DNA from: an uncultured candidate division Zixibacteria bacterium
GTDB lineage: Bacteria; Zixibacteria; MSB-5A5; GN15; FEB-12
Assembly (NCBI GenBank): GCA_913009765.1
Contig: CAJVYT010000002.1
Span: 1 to 42,433, forward strand
Length of the DNA stretch: 42,433 bases
Direction of reading: 5' to 3'
Position 1 is the first letter of the stretch; every line of letters begins with the position of its first letter. The notes under the pieces are model-generated. The model made no database searches, was not told the origin of the DNA, and worked only from the letters and a program-made list of their open reading frames with translations. Positions 12,126 to 18,296 of the stretch are shown piece after piece. Made by a program: the position numbers and the translations under genes.

Positions 12126-12290
12126 TCATCCTTCAACCTCCTTTTCTTTATTTTGATGCGGATTGTGTAATTCACACCAATCAATACAAGTAGCATTCTC
12201 TGGCCCAAGAGAACTTTTAATGCAACCACATTTGTATTTAATAGTACAATAGCCATTAAAACTCTTTTCTACCGATTTTATTTCTTTCAT
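12126..12290 (-). CDS. 54-aa Cys-rich small protein
   Basis: MKEIKSVEKSFNGYCTIKYK begins after AAAAGGAGGTTGAAG. The cysteine pattern (YCTIKYKCGC, ATCIDWCELHN) with a histidine suggests a zinc-binding fold. A longer frame in another phase over the same DNA lacks a ribosome site and was discarded. First gene on the right of the iteron region. No family recognised. Confidence 0.7.
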   Translation of the reverse strand: MKEIKSVEKSFNGYCTIKYKCGCIKSSLGPENATCIDWCELHNPHQNKEKEVEG

Positions 12291-12304
12291 TCTTCAACCT
12301 CCTT

Positions 12305-12526
12305 TTAAAACCTCTCAAACACTCTCTTCAATTCCCCTAAAACTCTTTTTCTTTCCTTCTTTTCCATCCCCTTCAAAATTTCAATCCCCTTCCCCCTCAA
12401 CACATAATCCGGTTCGTTCGGTTTTCTTCTCATCTGATGCAATTCAAGTTCTGTTTCAACCCGTCCCCAGATTGATCCCATTCGGTTCAATCCCTTTTCA
12501 TAATCTCTTGGTCGATAGTATTTCAT
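12305..12526 (-). CDS. 73-aa basic phage protein
   Basis: MKYYRPRDYEKGLNRMGSIW starts after the shared cassette AAAAGGAGGATCGAAGG. Basic and helical at the end (GMEKKERKRVLGELKRVFER), possibly nucleic-acid binding. No family recognised. Confidence 0.75.
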   Translation of the reverse strand: MKYYRPRDYEKGLNRMGSIWGRVETELELHQMRRKPNEPDYVLRGKGIEILKGMEKKERKRVLGELKRVFERF

Positions 12527-12541
12527 CCTTCGATCCTCCTT

Positions 12542-12790
12542 TTAAATGATATACGTGTGTTTTTCCGGCACTTCTGTTTTTCGCCACTCTTCAAGATGCT
12601 TTCTCAACATCTGGATTTGATCCTCTGCCCATAGCATAGCTTCTCTTCCAGAGAAAAAAATTTCTGATGCAAATCGACTCTTTCCAGAATCAAAAACATA
12701 ACTTGTTGGATAGTCTTCGCTGTTTATGATAGAGATACAAACCTGAATTCTGCAATCAAATATTTTATCATACGACACTTTCAATATCAT
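12542..12790 (-). CDS. 82-aa phage protein, paralogue of 14698-14988
   Basis: MILKVSYDKIFDCRIQVCIS, then SEDYPTSYVFDSG and a C-terminal MLRKHLEEWRKTEVPEKHTY. The 96-aa product of 14698-14988 has the same plan (CITVVDHQDYPTVHIFEDD ... ALKRHLEDWRAVIVPKNEEY). It combines a beta domain, a long helix and a short end strand. Uses the AAAAGGAGGATCGAAGG cassette. Function unknown. Confidence 0.75.
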   Translation of the reverse strand: MILKVSYDKIFDCRIQVCISIINSEDYPTSYVFDSGKSRFASEIFFSGREAMLWAEDQIQMLRKHLEEWRKTEVPEKHTYII

Positions 12791-12806
12791 CCTTCGATCC
12801 TCCTTT

Positions 12807-13010
12807 TCAAAAAGGCAATATCCTTTTCACGTCATTGAATTTTGAATATTGAAAAAGATACCTCACTTCCAGCACTTGAAGATACCGGGAGTTTTCCAGT
12901 TCAAAATTCTCAAGATACTTTTCCAAATCCCTTTTGGAGTTGAAACTCGTAAAGAGTTTCCCATCAATCCAAATCCAATACGATTTTCGACTTCTCTTTC
13001 TTCTCCACAT
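12807..13010 (-). CDS. 67-aa basic phage protein
   Basis: MWRRKRSRKSYWIWIDGKLF starts after AAAGGAGGACGAAAAA. Very basic N-terminus, aromatic core, then a helix (KRDLEKYLENFELEN). No family recognised. Confidence 0.7.
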   Translation of the reverse strand: MWRRKRSRKSYWIWIDGKLFTSFNSKRDLEKYLENFELENSRYLQVLEVRYLFQYSKFNDVKRILPF

Positions 13011-13026
13011 TTTTTCGTCCTCCTTT

Positions 13027-13185
13027 CTAGATATTCATAATTGGTTCATCATCAATGAACTCAATTGAATCAATTAGACTTGTCAACTCAAATAACGCTT
13101 TGGCCTGGCTTGAGGTAAGTTCAAGTATTAGTCTTTTGTTTTTGATCTCAATGAGATACTTACCAGGTATATAATGTACTCTCAT
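13027..13185 (-). CDS. 52-aa phage protein
   Basis: MRVHYIPGKYLIEIKNKRLI, then ELTSSQAKALFELTSLIDSI and an acidic end. Strand-strand-helix layout. Uses the same AAAAGGAGGATCGAAGG initiation cassette as 12526 and 12790. No family recognised. Confidence 0.7.
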   Translation of the reverse strand: MRVHYIPGKYLIEIKNKRLILELTSSQAKALFELTSLIDSIEFIDDEPIMNI

Positions 13186-13200
13186 CCTTCGATCCTCCTT

Positions 13201-13590
13201 TTAACTTAGTAACTCTATTAGAGCTAATTTCATTTCTTCAGCAGTTTTAAGATTGGGATTGTCTTTAAATGCTGTCCAATGTCCCCAGGGATCATCACAG
13301 ACATAACCATAATGTTTAAGGTAAGGACAATATTCACATTCTTGCAAATCTTCATCTAAGTTATCCTCGTCTAAGTATGCGTCACACAAAGGACAGTATT
13401 TTGATGTGCAAGGTACTTGCTCTTGAGTATCCGTCCAAGACAAACTTTTGTTCTTTATTACCCTTCCTTCTTTCAAAGGTTGGATGATATCTACCTCCCA
13501 ATGATTGATTGATTCTTTAACAGCTTCGCAAGCATCACATCTATTATTGTGATGCTTAAGACAGTAAGTCTCTTCTTCTGGAGATTTCAT
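13201..13590 (-). CDS. 129-aa Cys-rich zinc-binding protein
   Basis: MKSPEEETYCLKHHNNRCDA starts after AAAAGGAGGACGGAAA. Three cysteine clusters are visible: YCLKHHNNRCDAC near the N-terminus, TSKYCPLCDAYLDEDN in the middle, and ECEYCPYLKHYGYVC after it. These suggest at least two zinc sites. The N-terminal cluster is nearly identical to the 37-aa peptide at 4585-4698. No named family. Confidence 0.75.
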   Translation of the reverse strand: MKSPEEETYCLKHHNNRCDACEAVKESINHWEVDIIQPLKEGRVIKNKSLSWTDTQEQVPCTSKYCPLCDAYLDEDNLDEDLQECEYCPYLKHYGYVCDDPWGHWTAFKDNPNLKTAEEMKLALIELLS

Positions 13591-13606
13591 TTTTCCGTCC
13601 TCCTTT

Positions 13607-13690
13607 TTATATATCCATAATATGTAACACAAGCGAAACAATCATAATAAGCAATCCAATACATATTCCTAAGCCAAACATCATTATCAT
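13607..13690 (-). CDS. 27-aa single-span membrane peptide
   Basis: MIMMFGLGICIGLLIMIVSL is one hydrophobic helix with a short hydrophilic end, preceded by GGAGGAATAGAAG. Small membrane peptides of this kind are common in phage early operons and are easily missed. Function unknown. Confidence 0.6.
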   Translation of the reverse strand: MIMMFGLGICIGLLIMIVSLVLHIMDI

Positions 13691-13705
13691 TCTTCTATTC
13701 CTCCA

Positions 13706-13736
13706 GAAAAAGCCCGGACAGGATATATTCCTGTCC
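13706..13736 (-). terminator. intrinsic terminator inside the minus operon
   Basis: On the minus strand GGACAGGA (13736-13729) and TCCTGTCC (13723-13716) form an 8-bp stem, followed by GGGCTTTTT. It lies between the HTH gene and the small-gene cluster and should reduce read-through. Confidence 0.7.
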
Positions 13737-13760
13737 AGACTATCAAATTAATTTTCAATG

Positions 13761-14411
13761 CTATATCATTATCGCAGATGGTTTAACCTGGATTTTTTCA
13801 CTCAATCCCTTCAACGGCTTTAAATCCACAACCGGCTGGAAAGACTGTTTTTCGGTCGGAATCTCTGTGACTTTTTCCGGCTCTTTTACATGTTGTCCAA
13901 ATGGCAATTTTTCTTTAGCGTATTCGATCAGTTCAATTCTTTCCTGAATAGTTGATTTATCAAACATCCTCGCCAACTTATCCACTGTTTCTTTTGCCCT
14001 CTCAACGACCGGCCTCACAATAATCCGTTTCTTTCCCGTAACAGAGACCTTATCACTGATCTCTCGTCCCTGGAGATCAACCTTGCCCTCTGAAACCTTA
14101 GTGAGGTATTTCGGATCATCACTTGCTGCAAAGAGCTTAGATAAAAAACTCCGAGAGACATTGTATCGATCTCCGATCTCTGCCAGGGGCATCTGATTTT
14201 TCTTCGTCTTCCCATCGTTGTAAGAGTTAAAAAGTTCTTTAACTCGCACAAAAAAGACTGCTCTCAGACTTCTGGACATTGCATCAAGTCGGTTAGTCCT
14301 TGTTGCAACTTCCAACTTCAATCCGTCCAGAACTTCAAACGATGTCGCCTGAGATACTCTCTCAATCAAAGATGATGTCCCTTCTTCTTTTTCTGTTTCT
14401 TTTTTTGCCAT
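13761..14411 (-). CDS. 216-aa HTH DNA-binding protein
   Basis: The start MAKKETEKEEGTSSLIERVS follows GAGGAGTAG. An upstream open extension crosses the hairpin array and is not coding. A helical first half (LDAMSRSLRAVFFVRVKELF) precedes a helix-turn-helix: MPLAEIGDRYNVSRSFLSKL around residues 76-95. The C-terminal third holds another helix (RAKETVDKLARMFDKSTIQE) and a Pro/Lys-rich tail. It is probably a phage regulator or replication/partition-type DNA binder. A ParB-like or KorB-like role is possible but there is no nuclease/CTPase motif. It is set between a terminator and the tandem hairpins. Confidence 0.75.
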   Translation of the reverse strand: MAKKETEKEEGTSSLIERVSQATSFEVLDGLKLEVATRTNRLDAMSRSLRAVFFVRVKELFNSYNDGKTKKNQMPLAEIGDRYNVSRSFLSKLFAASDDPKYLTKVSEGKVDLQGREISDKVSVTGKKRIIVRPVVERAKETVDKLARMFDKSTIQERIELIEYAKEKLPFGQHVKEPEKVTEIPTEKQSFQPVVDLKPLKGLSEKIQVKPSAIMI

Positions 14412-14435
14412 TTTTCTACTCCTCATGACATATTT

Positions 14436-14502
14436 TTGTGGCTTAAGCCACAATCTCACACAAAATGTGTGAAACGCACATAATGTGCAAGCCCTAAAAG
14501 GC
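14436..14502. repeat. tandem array of four short hairpins
   Basis: Four adjacent dyads: TTGTGGCTTAAGCCACAA (14436-14453, perfect 18-bp palindrome), CACACA-AAA-TGTGTG (14457-14471), GCACAT-A-ATGTGC (14476-14488) and GCC-CTAAAA-GGC (14491-14502). They lie 25-91 bp upstream of the HTH gene, in its 5' leader. They may be operators for the HTH protein, or RNA processing/stability elements. The rest of 14503-14697 has only the TTAAGCCCTCA repeats (14616-14626, 14651-14661) and no supported gene. Confidence 0.85.
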
Positions 14503-14697
14503 ATAGAAACAAACTCACAAGCCACCAGTATCATCGCCACTATATAATCATTACAATTATATCTGTGGCCTGGTCTGGCCTCGTGATCTACTCAGTTATC
14601 AAAGATCAAGGGATGTTAAGCCCTCAATTTCTGCATATCGGGCGCTTGGATTAAGCCCTCAGCCCAGCCCCTCACGAGTGAGAGGCGGAGGGAAAGC

Positions 14698-14988
14698 TCA
14701 GATGGTATATTCTTCGTTTTTCGGGACGATGACCGCCCGCCAATCTTCAAGGTGACGCTTGAGTGCCCATATCTGCGTCTGTGTGTCCTCACGGGCCTCC
14801 TCCGGAGTCTCAGCCACAAATATAATATATGGCTGGTTGCTCGGTTCGAGCGAAAAGCAACCCTTCCCGGGGTAATCTTCGTCGTCCTCAAAGATATGCA
14901 CTGTCGGGTAGTCTTGGTGATCCACGACGGTTATACATGTTTTGATTTTTCCAGACTCCGTTTTCTCATACTCTACTTTGATTTTCAT
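14698..14988 (-). CDS. 96-aa phage protein, GC-richer paralogue of 12542-12790
   Basis: MKIKVEYEKTESGKIKTCIT starts after AAAAAAGGAGGTAGTT. It shares DYPT-HIF and LKRHLEDW-VPK-E-YTI with the 82-aa paralogue, with an insertion (YPGKGCFSLEPSNQ). The DNA is visibly richer in G and C than the paralogue and the rest of the operon, suggesting acquisition from a different background. A small GCC-TGAAAG-GGC hairpin precedes the ribosome site. Confidence 0.75.
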   Translation of the reverse strand: MKIKVEYEKTESGKIKTCITVVDHQDYPTVHIFEDDEDYPGKGCFSLEPSNQPYIIFVAETPEEAREDTQTQIWALKRHLEDWRAVIVPKNEEYTI

Positions 14989-15040
14989 AACTACCTCCTT
15001 TTTTGCCCTTTCAGGCGGTTGAATTATAAGGATTAAGCCC

Positions 15041-15550
15041 TCATCCCTCTGTGCGATAATATGCCTCGTGATCCCAATCGACACCGCCAAAATCATCGAC
15101 ATTATCCTGGAGCGCTACAGTGCGGGGGCAAAAGACAATATAATACCCGTCAATCTCCATATCATAGATATCATAATTGCTCCCGCTATCACGATATTGT
15201 ACATCAGCGGATTGCAGTGCATCGAGGATATCATCAGGGATGTCCTCTGGGTCGACTCTGGTTGTCTCATAACGATAATCATCTCCAATGATGTCAGCGG
15301 CGTTGAGACAATCATCCTGCTCCGCTGGTTTGTCCCAATCAATAATACTGTAAGTCGGGGATGAGTATTCTCCATGTGCCAGGTAGTACGTCCCCGCTTG
15401 TTGCTCATCAATCCATGCTTGCGCCTCTGCCTCCGTCTCCCACTTTGTGGGTTCCTGGCCATTTCTGTCATCCTCGATCATGGCATATCTCTCTTGCGGA
15501 GCATCCCAGGTGCCTGAGTAATAATGTGGTGTAATTATAATCTTATACAT
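15041..15550 (-). CDS. 169-aa acidic phage protein
   Basis: MYKIIITPHYYSGTWDAPQE starts after GAGGAGGCATAAG. The protein is very acidic and rich in Asp, Tyr and Trp (DRNGQEPTKWETEAEAQAWI, GSNYDIYDMEIDGYYIVF). Codon third positions are GC-richer than in neighbours. High acidity raises the possibility of DNA mimicry, but this is inference. It is the first gene from the minus-strand promoter, so it is likely expressed early. No family recognised. Confidence 0.75.
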   Translation of the reverse strand: MYKIIITPHYYSGTWDAPQERYAMIEDDRNGQEPTKWETEAEAQAWIDEQQAGTYYLAHGEYSSPTYSIIDWDKPAEQDDCLNAADIIGDDYRYETTRVDPEDIPDDILDALQSADVQYRDSGSNYDIYDMEIDGYYIVFCPRTVALQDNVDDFGGVDWDHEAYYRTEG

Positions 15551-15599
15551 CTTATGCCTCCTCTTGCCCATTTGGGCGCTTTATTTTTTGCCTACTCAC

Positions 15600-15628
15600 A
15601 TCATACCATACATGATTCGACGTGTCAA
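15600..15628 (-). promoter_or_regulatory. main leftward sigma70 promoter
   Basis: On the minus strand TTGACA (15628-15623), a 17-base spacer and TATGAT (15605-15600): a nearly perfect consensus. Start is expected near 15593. The transcript then carries a GCCC-AAAT-GGGC hairpin just before the ribosome site of the 169-aa gene. It probably drives the long minus operon. Confidence 0.85.
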
Positions 15629-15716
15629 ATTGTTTGTTTTTATGACCTCATAAGTCTTGCTTATAGAGGTTAAGCTCTTGAAAACATTGGATAATTCCGG
15701 GTATGGAATATGCTTG

Positions 15717-16007
15717 TTACTAACAATATAACTTGCTATTTGTAAAATACAAGCATCGAGCCCCCTAAAAACTGAGCAATGGTATATTCCTTATCCTAAG
15801 CAATGGTATATTCCTCATCCTGATGCAGGGATGAAAATCAGGAGCCCGGCACTTTGGCATGGAGATTGCTATCTATGTATGATATATGGTAGAAAAAAGT
15901 TATTAACATGTTATCCACAGGTTATTAATATAGTTACTAACAGTTTACCAACAACTTAACTTCTTGATTATAAACGGGTAAAGGCACTTACTAACATTTT
16001 ACTAACA
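15717..16007. other. candidate origin: DnaA box and TTACTAACA iterons
   Basis: Within the 597-bp gene-free stretch 15551-16147 there is a perfect DnaA box TTATCCACA (15911-15919). Four copies of TTACTAACA lie at 15717-15725, 15934-15942, 15988-15996 and 15999-16007, plus a near copy TTTACCAACA around 15945. The surroundings are AT-rich with several TTATTAA/TTAACA words. The layout suggests replication initiation or operator binding. It is close to the TerS/TerL genes and between divergent transcription units. Confidence 0.55.
15775..15814. repeat. two 16-bp direct repeats, 24-bp period
   Basis: AGCAATGGTATATTCC at 15775-15790 and 15799-15814. Both copies are followed by T(T/C)ATCCT, so similarity extends to about 23 bp. 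Likely a binding-site pair in the control region. No transposase is nearby. Confidence 0.9.
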
Positions 16008-16032
16008 GCCCCTACTACTACTAGTAAAGCCA

Positions 16033-16080
16033 AAGGCAAAAAAAAGAGAAGAAAAACTACTACGGCTTTTCTCTTTTTTC
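16033..16080. terminator. A/T-rich inverted repeat, possible terminator
   Basis: AAAAAAGAGAA on the left pairs with TTCTCTTTTTT on the right around an ACTACTACGGC-containing loop. The purine/pyrimidine arms could form a hairpin with T-tract on either strand. It separates the repeat region from the DUF559 gene. Confidence 0.4.
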
Positions 16081-16147
16081 TTTTGCTTCTTTTCTTTTGT
16101 CTCTTTTAGGTTTGAGAGACTTGTAATCAGGATAAGGAAATGATATA

Positions 16148-16783
16148 ATGAAAATAATGAACTGGCAAGCCTTTCGATATAATAATATCTTCCGAACTGA
16201 ACGAGGTGGAAAGCATAAGAAGCGGGGCAAGAAAAAAACCGGGCCTCGTCCGAAAATTGTACGCTATGACCATGAAGGCAATGTTATCGGGATTATTCCC
16301 GGCGGTATTACGATGGGTCAACAGCTTGCAATCCTGCGCCAACAGGAATCCCGCCCCCGGAAACGGAAGATCAGAACATATGTCCGGGAAAGAAAAACCA
16401 CACCAACATCAGCAGAATTGAAATTATATCGGCAATTACAGCAGAATGGCTATCAAGTATTGTTTCAACATCCTTTCCAGCATGGGAAATCTTTTTATAT
16501 CCTTGATATATATGTATGTGGCAAGAAAATAGCTATTGAAGTGGACGGCGGTTATCACAATACTGCCCGTCAGAAGATCAGAGATCAGAAAAGAGATCAA
16601 ATTTTACAAGCAACCGGTTTGAAAGTATTGCGTATCAGCAATGATGATGTATACAATCACATTGATACTGTGATTGAGCGAATTAATACGATAGCTGTAA
16701 GTCCATGCGGCGAGAGTCGGCCAAAACAAACCCGCCCTGAAAAGAAAAGGGATAATCAAACATGGCTTGTATCGTATCGCTAA
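16148..16783 (+). CDS. DUF559-type PD-(D/E)XK/Vsr-like endonuclease
   Basis: The 211-aa product has a basic N-terminal half (HKKRGKKKTGPRPKIVRYDH). A DUF559 domain follows: TPTSAELKLYRQLQQNGYQV, ILDIYVCGKKIAIEVDGGYH and DQILQATGLKVLRISNDDVY. Acidic residues D120, E131 and D133 sit where Vsr/PD-(D/E)XK nucleases bind metal. Members are thought to cut or nick DNA. A role in phage defence evasion, homing or host DNA degradation is possible. AAGGA lies about 10 bases upstream. The gene stands alone between two control regions, as free-standing homing-type genes often do. Confidence 0.8.
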   Translation: MKIMNWQAFRYNNIFRTERGGKHKKRGKKKTGPRPKIVRYDHEGNVIGIIPGGITMGQQLAILRQQESRPRKRKIRTYVRERKTTPTSAELKLYRQLQQNGYQVLFQHPFQHGKSFYILDIYVCGKKIAIEVDGGYHNTARQKIRDQKRDQILQATGLKVLRISNDDVYNHIDTVIERINTIAVSPCGESRPKQTRPEKKRDNQTWLVSYR

Positions 16784-16810
16784 TCTAATAACTGTTTGAT
16801 TTTAAAGAAT

Positions 16811-16918
16811 TGTTAGTGCTCACTTACACACTAACATAGGGGCTTATTGACCCTTCCTTTGAACATCATGAAATCTAATGATGAATAGTGATGTGAACCA
16901 GCATCATGATAGTGATGC
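16811..16918. promoter_or_regulatory. operator-like dyads upstream of the late promoter
   Basis: TGTTAGTG (16811-16818) and CACTAACA (16829-16836) form an 8-bp inverted repeat that contains the CTAACA half of the TTACTAACA iterons. GCATCA (16901-16906) and TGATGC (16913-16918) form a second dyad. Both lie just upstream of the rightward promoter. Confidence 0.5.
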
Positions 16919-16944
16919 GTCTGCTTCTTATTCCAATCGGCACC

Positions 16945-16973
16945 TTGACAATTTATTATAATCCCTGTATACT
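16945..16973 (+). promoter_or_regulatory. strong rightward promoter for packaging/virion genes
   Basis: TTGACA (16945-16950), a 17-base spacer and TATACT (16968-16973). Start is expected near 16980, within GTAAGCACTTAC, a short dyad that could be an operator. TerS begins 28 bp later. Confidence 0.85.
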
Positions 16974-17007
16974 GATTGTAAGCACTTACTTACTTAATGA
17001 GGTGAGA

Positions 17008-17487
17008 ATGAAAGCAACTACTACAGAGTTGCAAGAGATTGCAAGTATGCGAGCCGCTGGAACCAGCCTGAAGGAAATAGCCAAAAATATAAACGTGCAT
17101 GAATCTACCATCTCAAGACGGCTTAATACACAAGAAATGCAGGAGATGCTCGAACGAGAGCGTGAGGAATTCCTCAAGTGTGTACCTCAAGCCCGGCAGA
17201 ATTTGCAGAAGCTCGTGATGGATCATGATGATCTACCGGCGGACAGCCAAGACAAGCAGCGAGCATGGAAGACGAGCATTGAGATCGCAAGGGCGGCAGG
17301 TATGCTCCCCTCACATGCACCCTCAATCTACATACAAACTCTGTACCAGGACAATTCCACAACCGTTTTAGCCCCTGAAGTGAGCCAATTCTTAGACCAT
17401 TACACTGATGATGTGATCGAGGTTGAGAGTGATGACATACAAGATATAGGGGATGTGGAGAGTGATAATAATGATAATAGTTGTTAA
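17008..17487 (+). CDS. terminase small subunit (TerS), HTH type
   Basis: The 159-aa protein starts MKATTTELQEIASMRAAGTS after GAGGTGAG. A longer in-frame start would lie upstream of the promoter. An N-terminal HTH (LKEIAKNINVHESTISRRLN) is followed by a helical core and an acidic tail (DVIEVESDDIQDIGDVESDN). TerS proteins of tailed phages bind the packaging site through such an HTH and feed DNA to TerL. The position, with a small decoration-like gene before TerL, supports the call. The sequence is not diagnostic alone. Confidence 0.7.
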   Translation: MKATTTELQEIASMRAAGTSLKEIAKNINVHESTISRRLNTQEMQEMLEREREEFLKCVPQARQNLQKLVMDHDDLPADSQDKQRAWKTSIEIARAAGMLPSHAPSIYIQTLYQDNSTTVLAPEVSQFLDHYTDDVIEVESDDIQDIGDVESDNNDNSC

Positions 17488-17693
17488 TAACTTTTATCCT
17501 TTAGAATTAAGAGGTTAAGAGGGGTGCAAGTATCCGATAAGGGATGTTATGTTTACTAACTCATATTTTCAGACAATAGTTATCAACAAGTCCTTTATCC
17601 TTGAGAGCAAGGGGGCGGGGGGACCGGTTTCCGGATTTGGTACCAATCCAGTATATACAATCCCCCACAACACACAGCATACAATAAAGGTAA
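17488..17693 (+). other. gap with GC-rich patch, candidate packaging site
   Basis: No gene is supported here. A sharply GC-rich patch (17607-17645, containing GGGGGCGGGGGGACCGG and a GGTACC) stands out against AT-rich flanks and lies just after TerS. TTTACTAAC near 17551 is one more relative of the TTACTAACA word. cos/pac sites often lie here, but no cleavage site can be read. Confidence 0.3.
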
Positions 17694-17945
17694 ATGCTAA
17701 TGAATCTTCTTAAAAAAGTAATCAAGAAGATTTATAAAGGGATTAAAGAGATAATAATAATTGTGATAGAAGTCAATATTGGATTTATCGCCATATTTGC
17801 TGAATGTAATACCATTGCAATGTACAAAATATATAAAAGAATATGGAGTAGATGCCGGAAGAGTAAATATAAATATATGGTGCCGACTGATATTATTAAT
17901 ATGACTATCAAATATGATTTCAAAACCAAAAAGGATTACTTATAA
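17694..17945 (+). CDS. possible 83-aa membrane-associated protein
   Basis: MLMNLLKKVIKKIYKGIKEI opens an amphipathic/hydrophobic segment (IIIIVIEVNIGFIAIFAE) followed by a basic C-terminus (RIWSRCRKSKYKYM). A weak AAAGG precedes it. The DNA is extremely AT-rich, which lengthens chance frames, so reality is uncertain. Confidence 0.4.
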   Translation: MLMNLLKKVIKKIYKGIKEIIIIVIEVNIGFIAIFAECNTIAMYKIYKRIWSRCRKSKYKYMVPTDIINMTIKYDFKTKKDYL

Positions 17946-17960
17946 AAAGGAGGTAGATAG

Positions 17961-18296
17961 ATGTTAGTAAGGGAGATATTAGGGGATGCAGGGGCAACTG
18001 AGAATATAACACCTGGAGATACTGCCACGGGGATAACAGCAAGTAAGAGATGTCCTACAAGTGGACTCTACAAAGGGATGACAGCAGCGGGGGCATTAAT
18101 AACATGTGAAAGCAACAGTGTTAATTTTACCTTTGATGGTACTGACCCAACAGCAGCGGCAGGAACGAATGTTGGTCATTCACTGGGTGCTAGTGACAGT
18201 ATAGTTATCAGGGGGCAGACAAATGTAGCCAATTTCAAATGCATAGACCGTGTATCGGGAAGTGCAGCAACGGTAAAGGTAACGACTTTATTTTAA
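17961..18296 (+). CDS. small virion-associated beta protein
   Basis: This 111-aa product starts after AAAAGGAGGTAGATAG. The sequence (TAAGALITCESNSVNFTFDG, TDPTAAAGTNVGHSLGASDS, ANFKCIDRVSGSAATVKVTT) is the jelly-roll-like pattern of small proteins found beside terminase and head genes, often tentatively called decoration or head-fibre proteins. The stop shares a base with the TerL start (TAATG). Confidence 0.65.
   Translation: MLVREILGDAGATENITPGDTATGITASKRCPTSGLYKGMTAAGALITCESNSVNFTFDGTDPTAAAGTNVGHSLGASDSIVIRGQTNVANFKCIDRVSGSAATVKVTTLF

Noticed and set aside
12062..12256. 64-aa minus-strand frame
   Set aside because: It has no ribosome site and lies in another phase over the better-supported 54-aa Cys-rich gene at 12126-12290.
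15775..15814. Insertion-sequence end
   Set aside because: No transposase, no opposite inverted end and no target duplication are visible.
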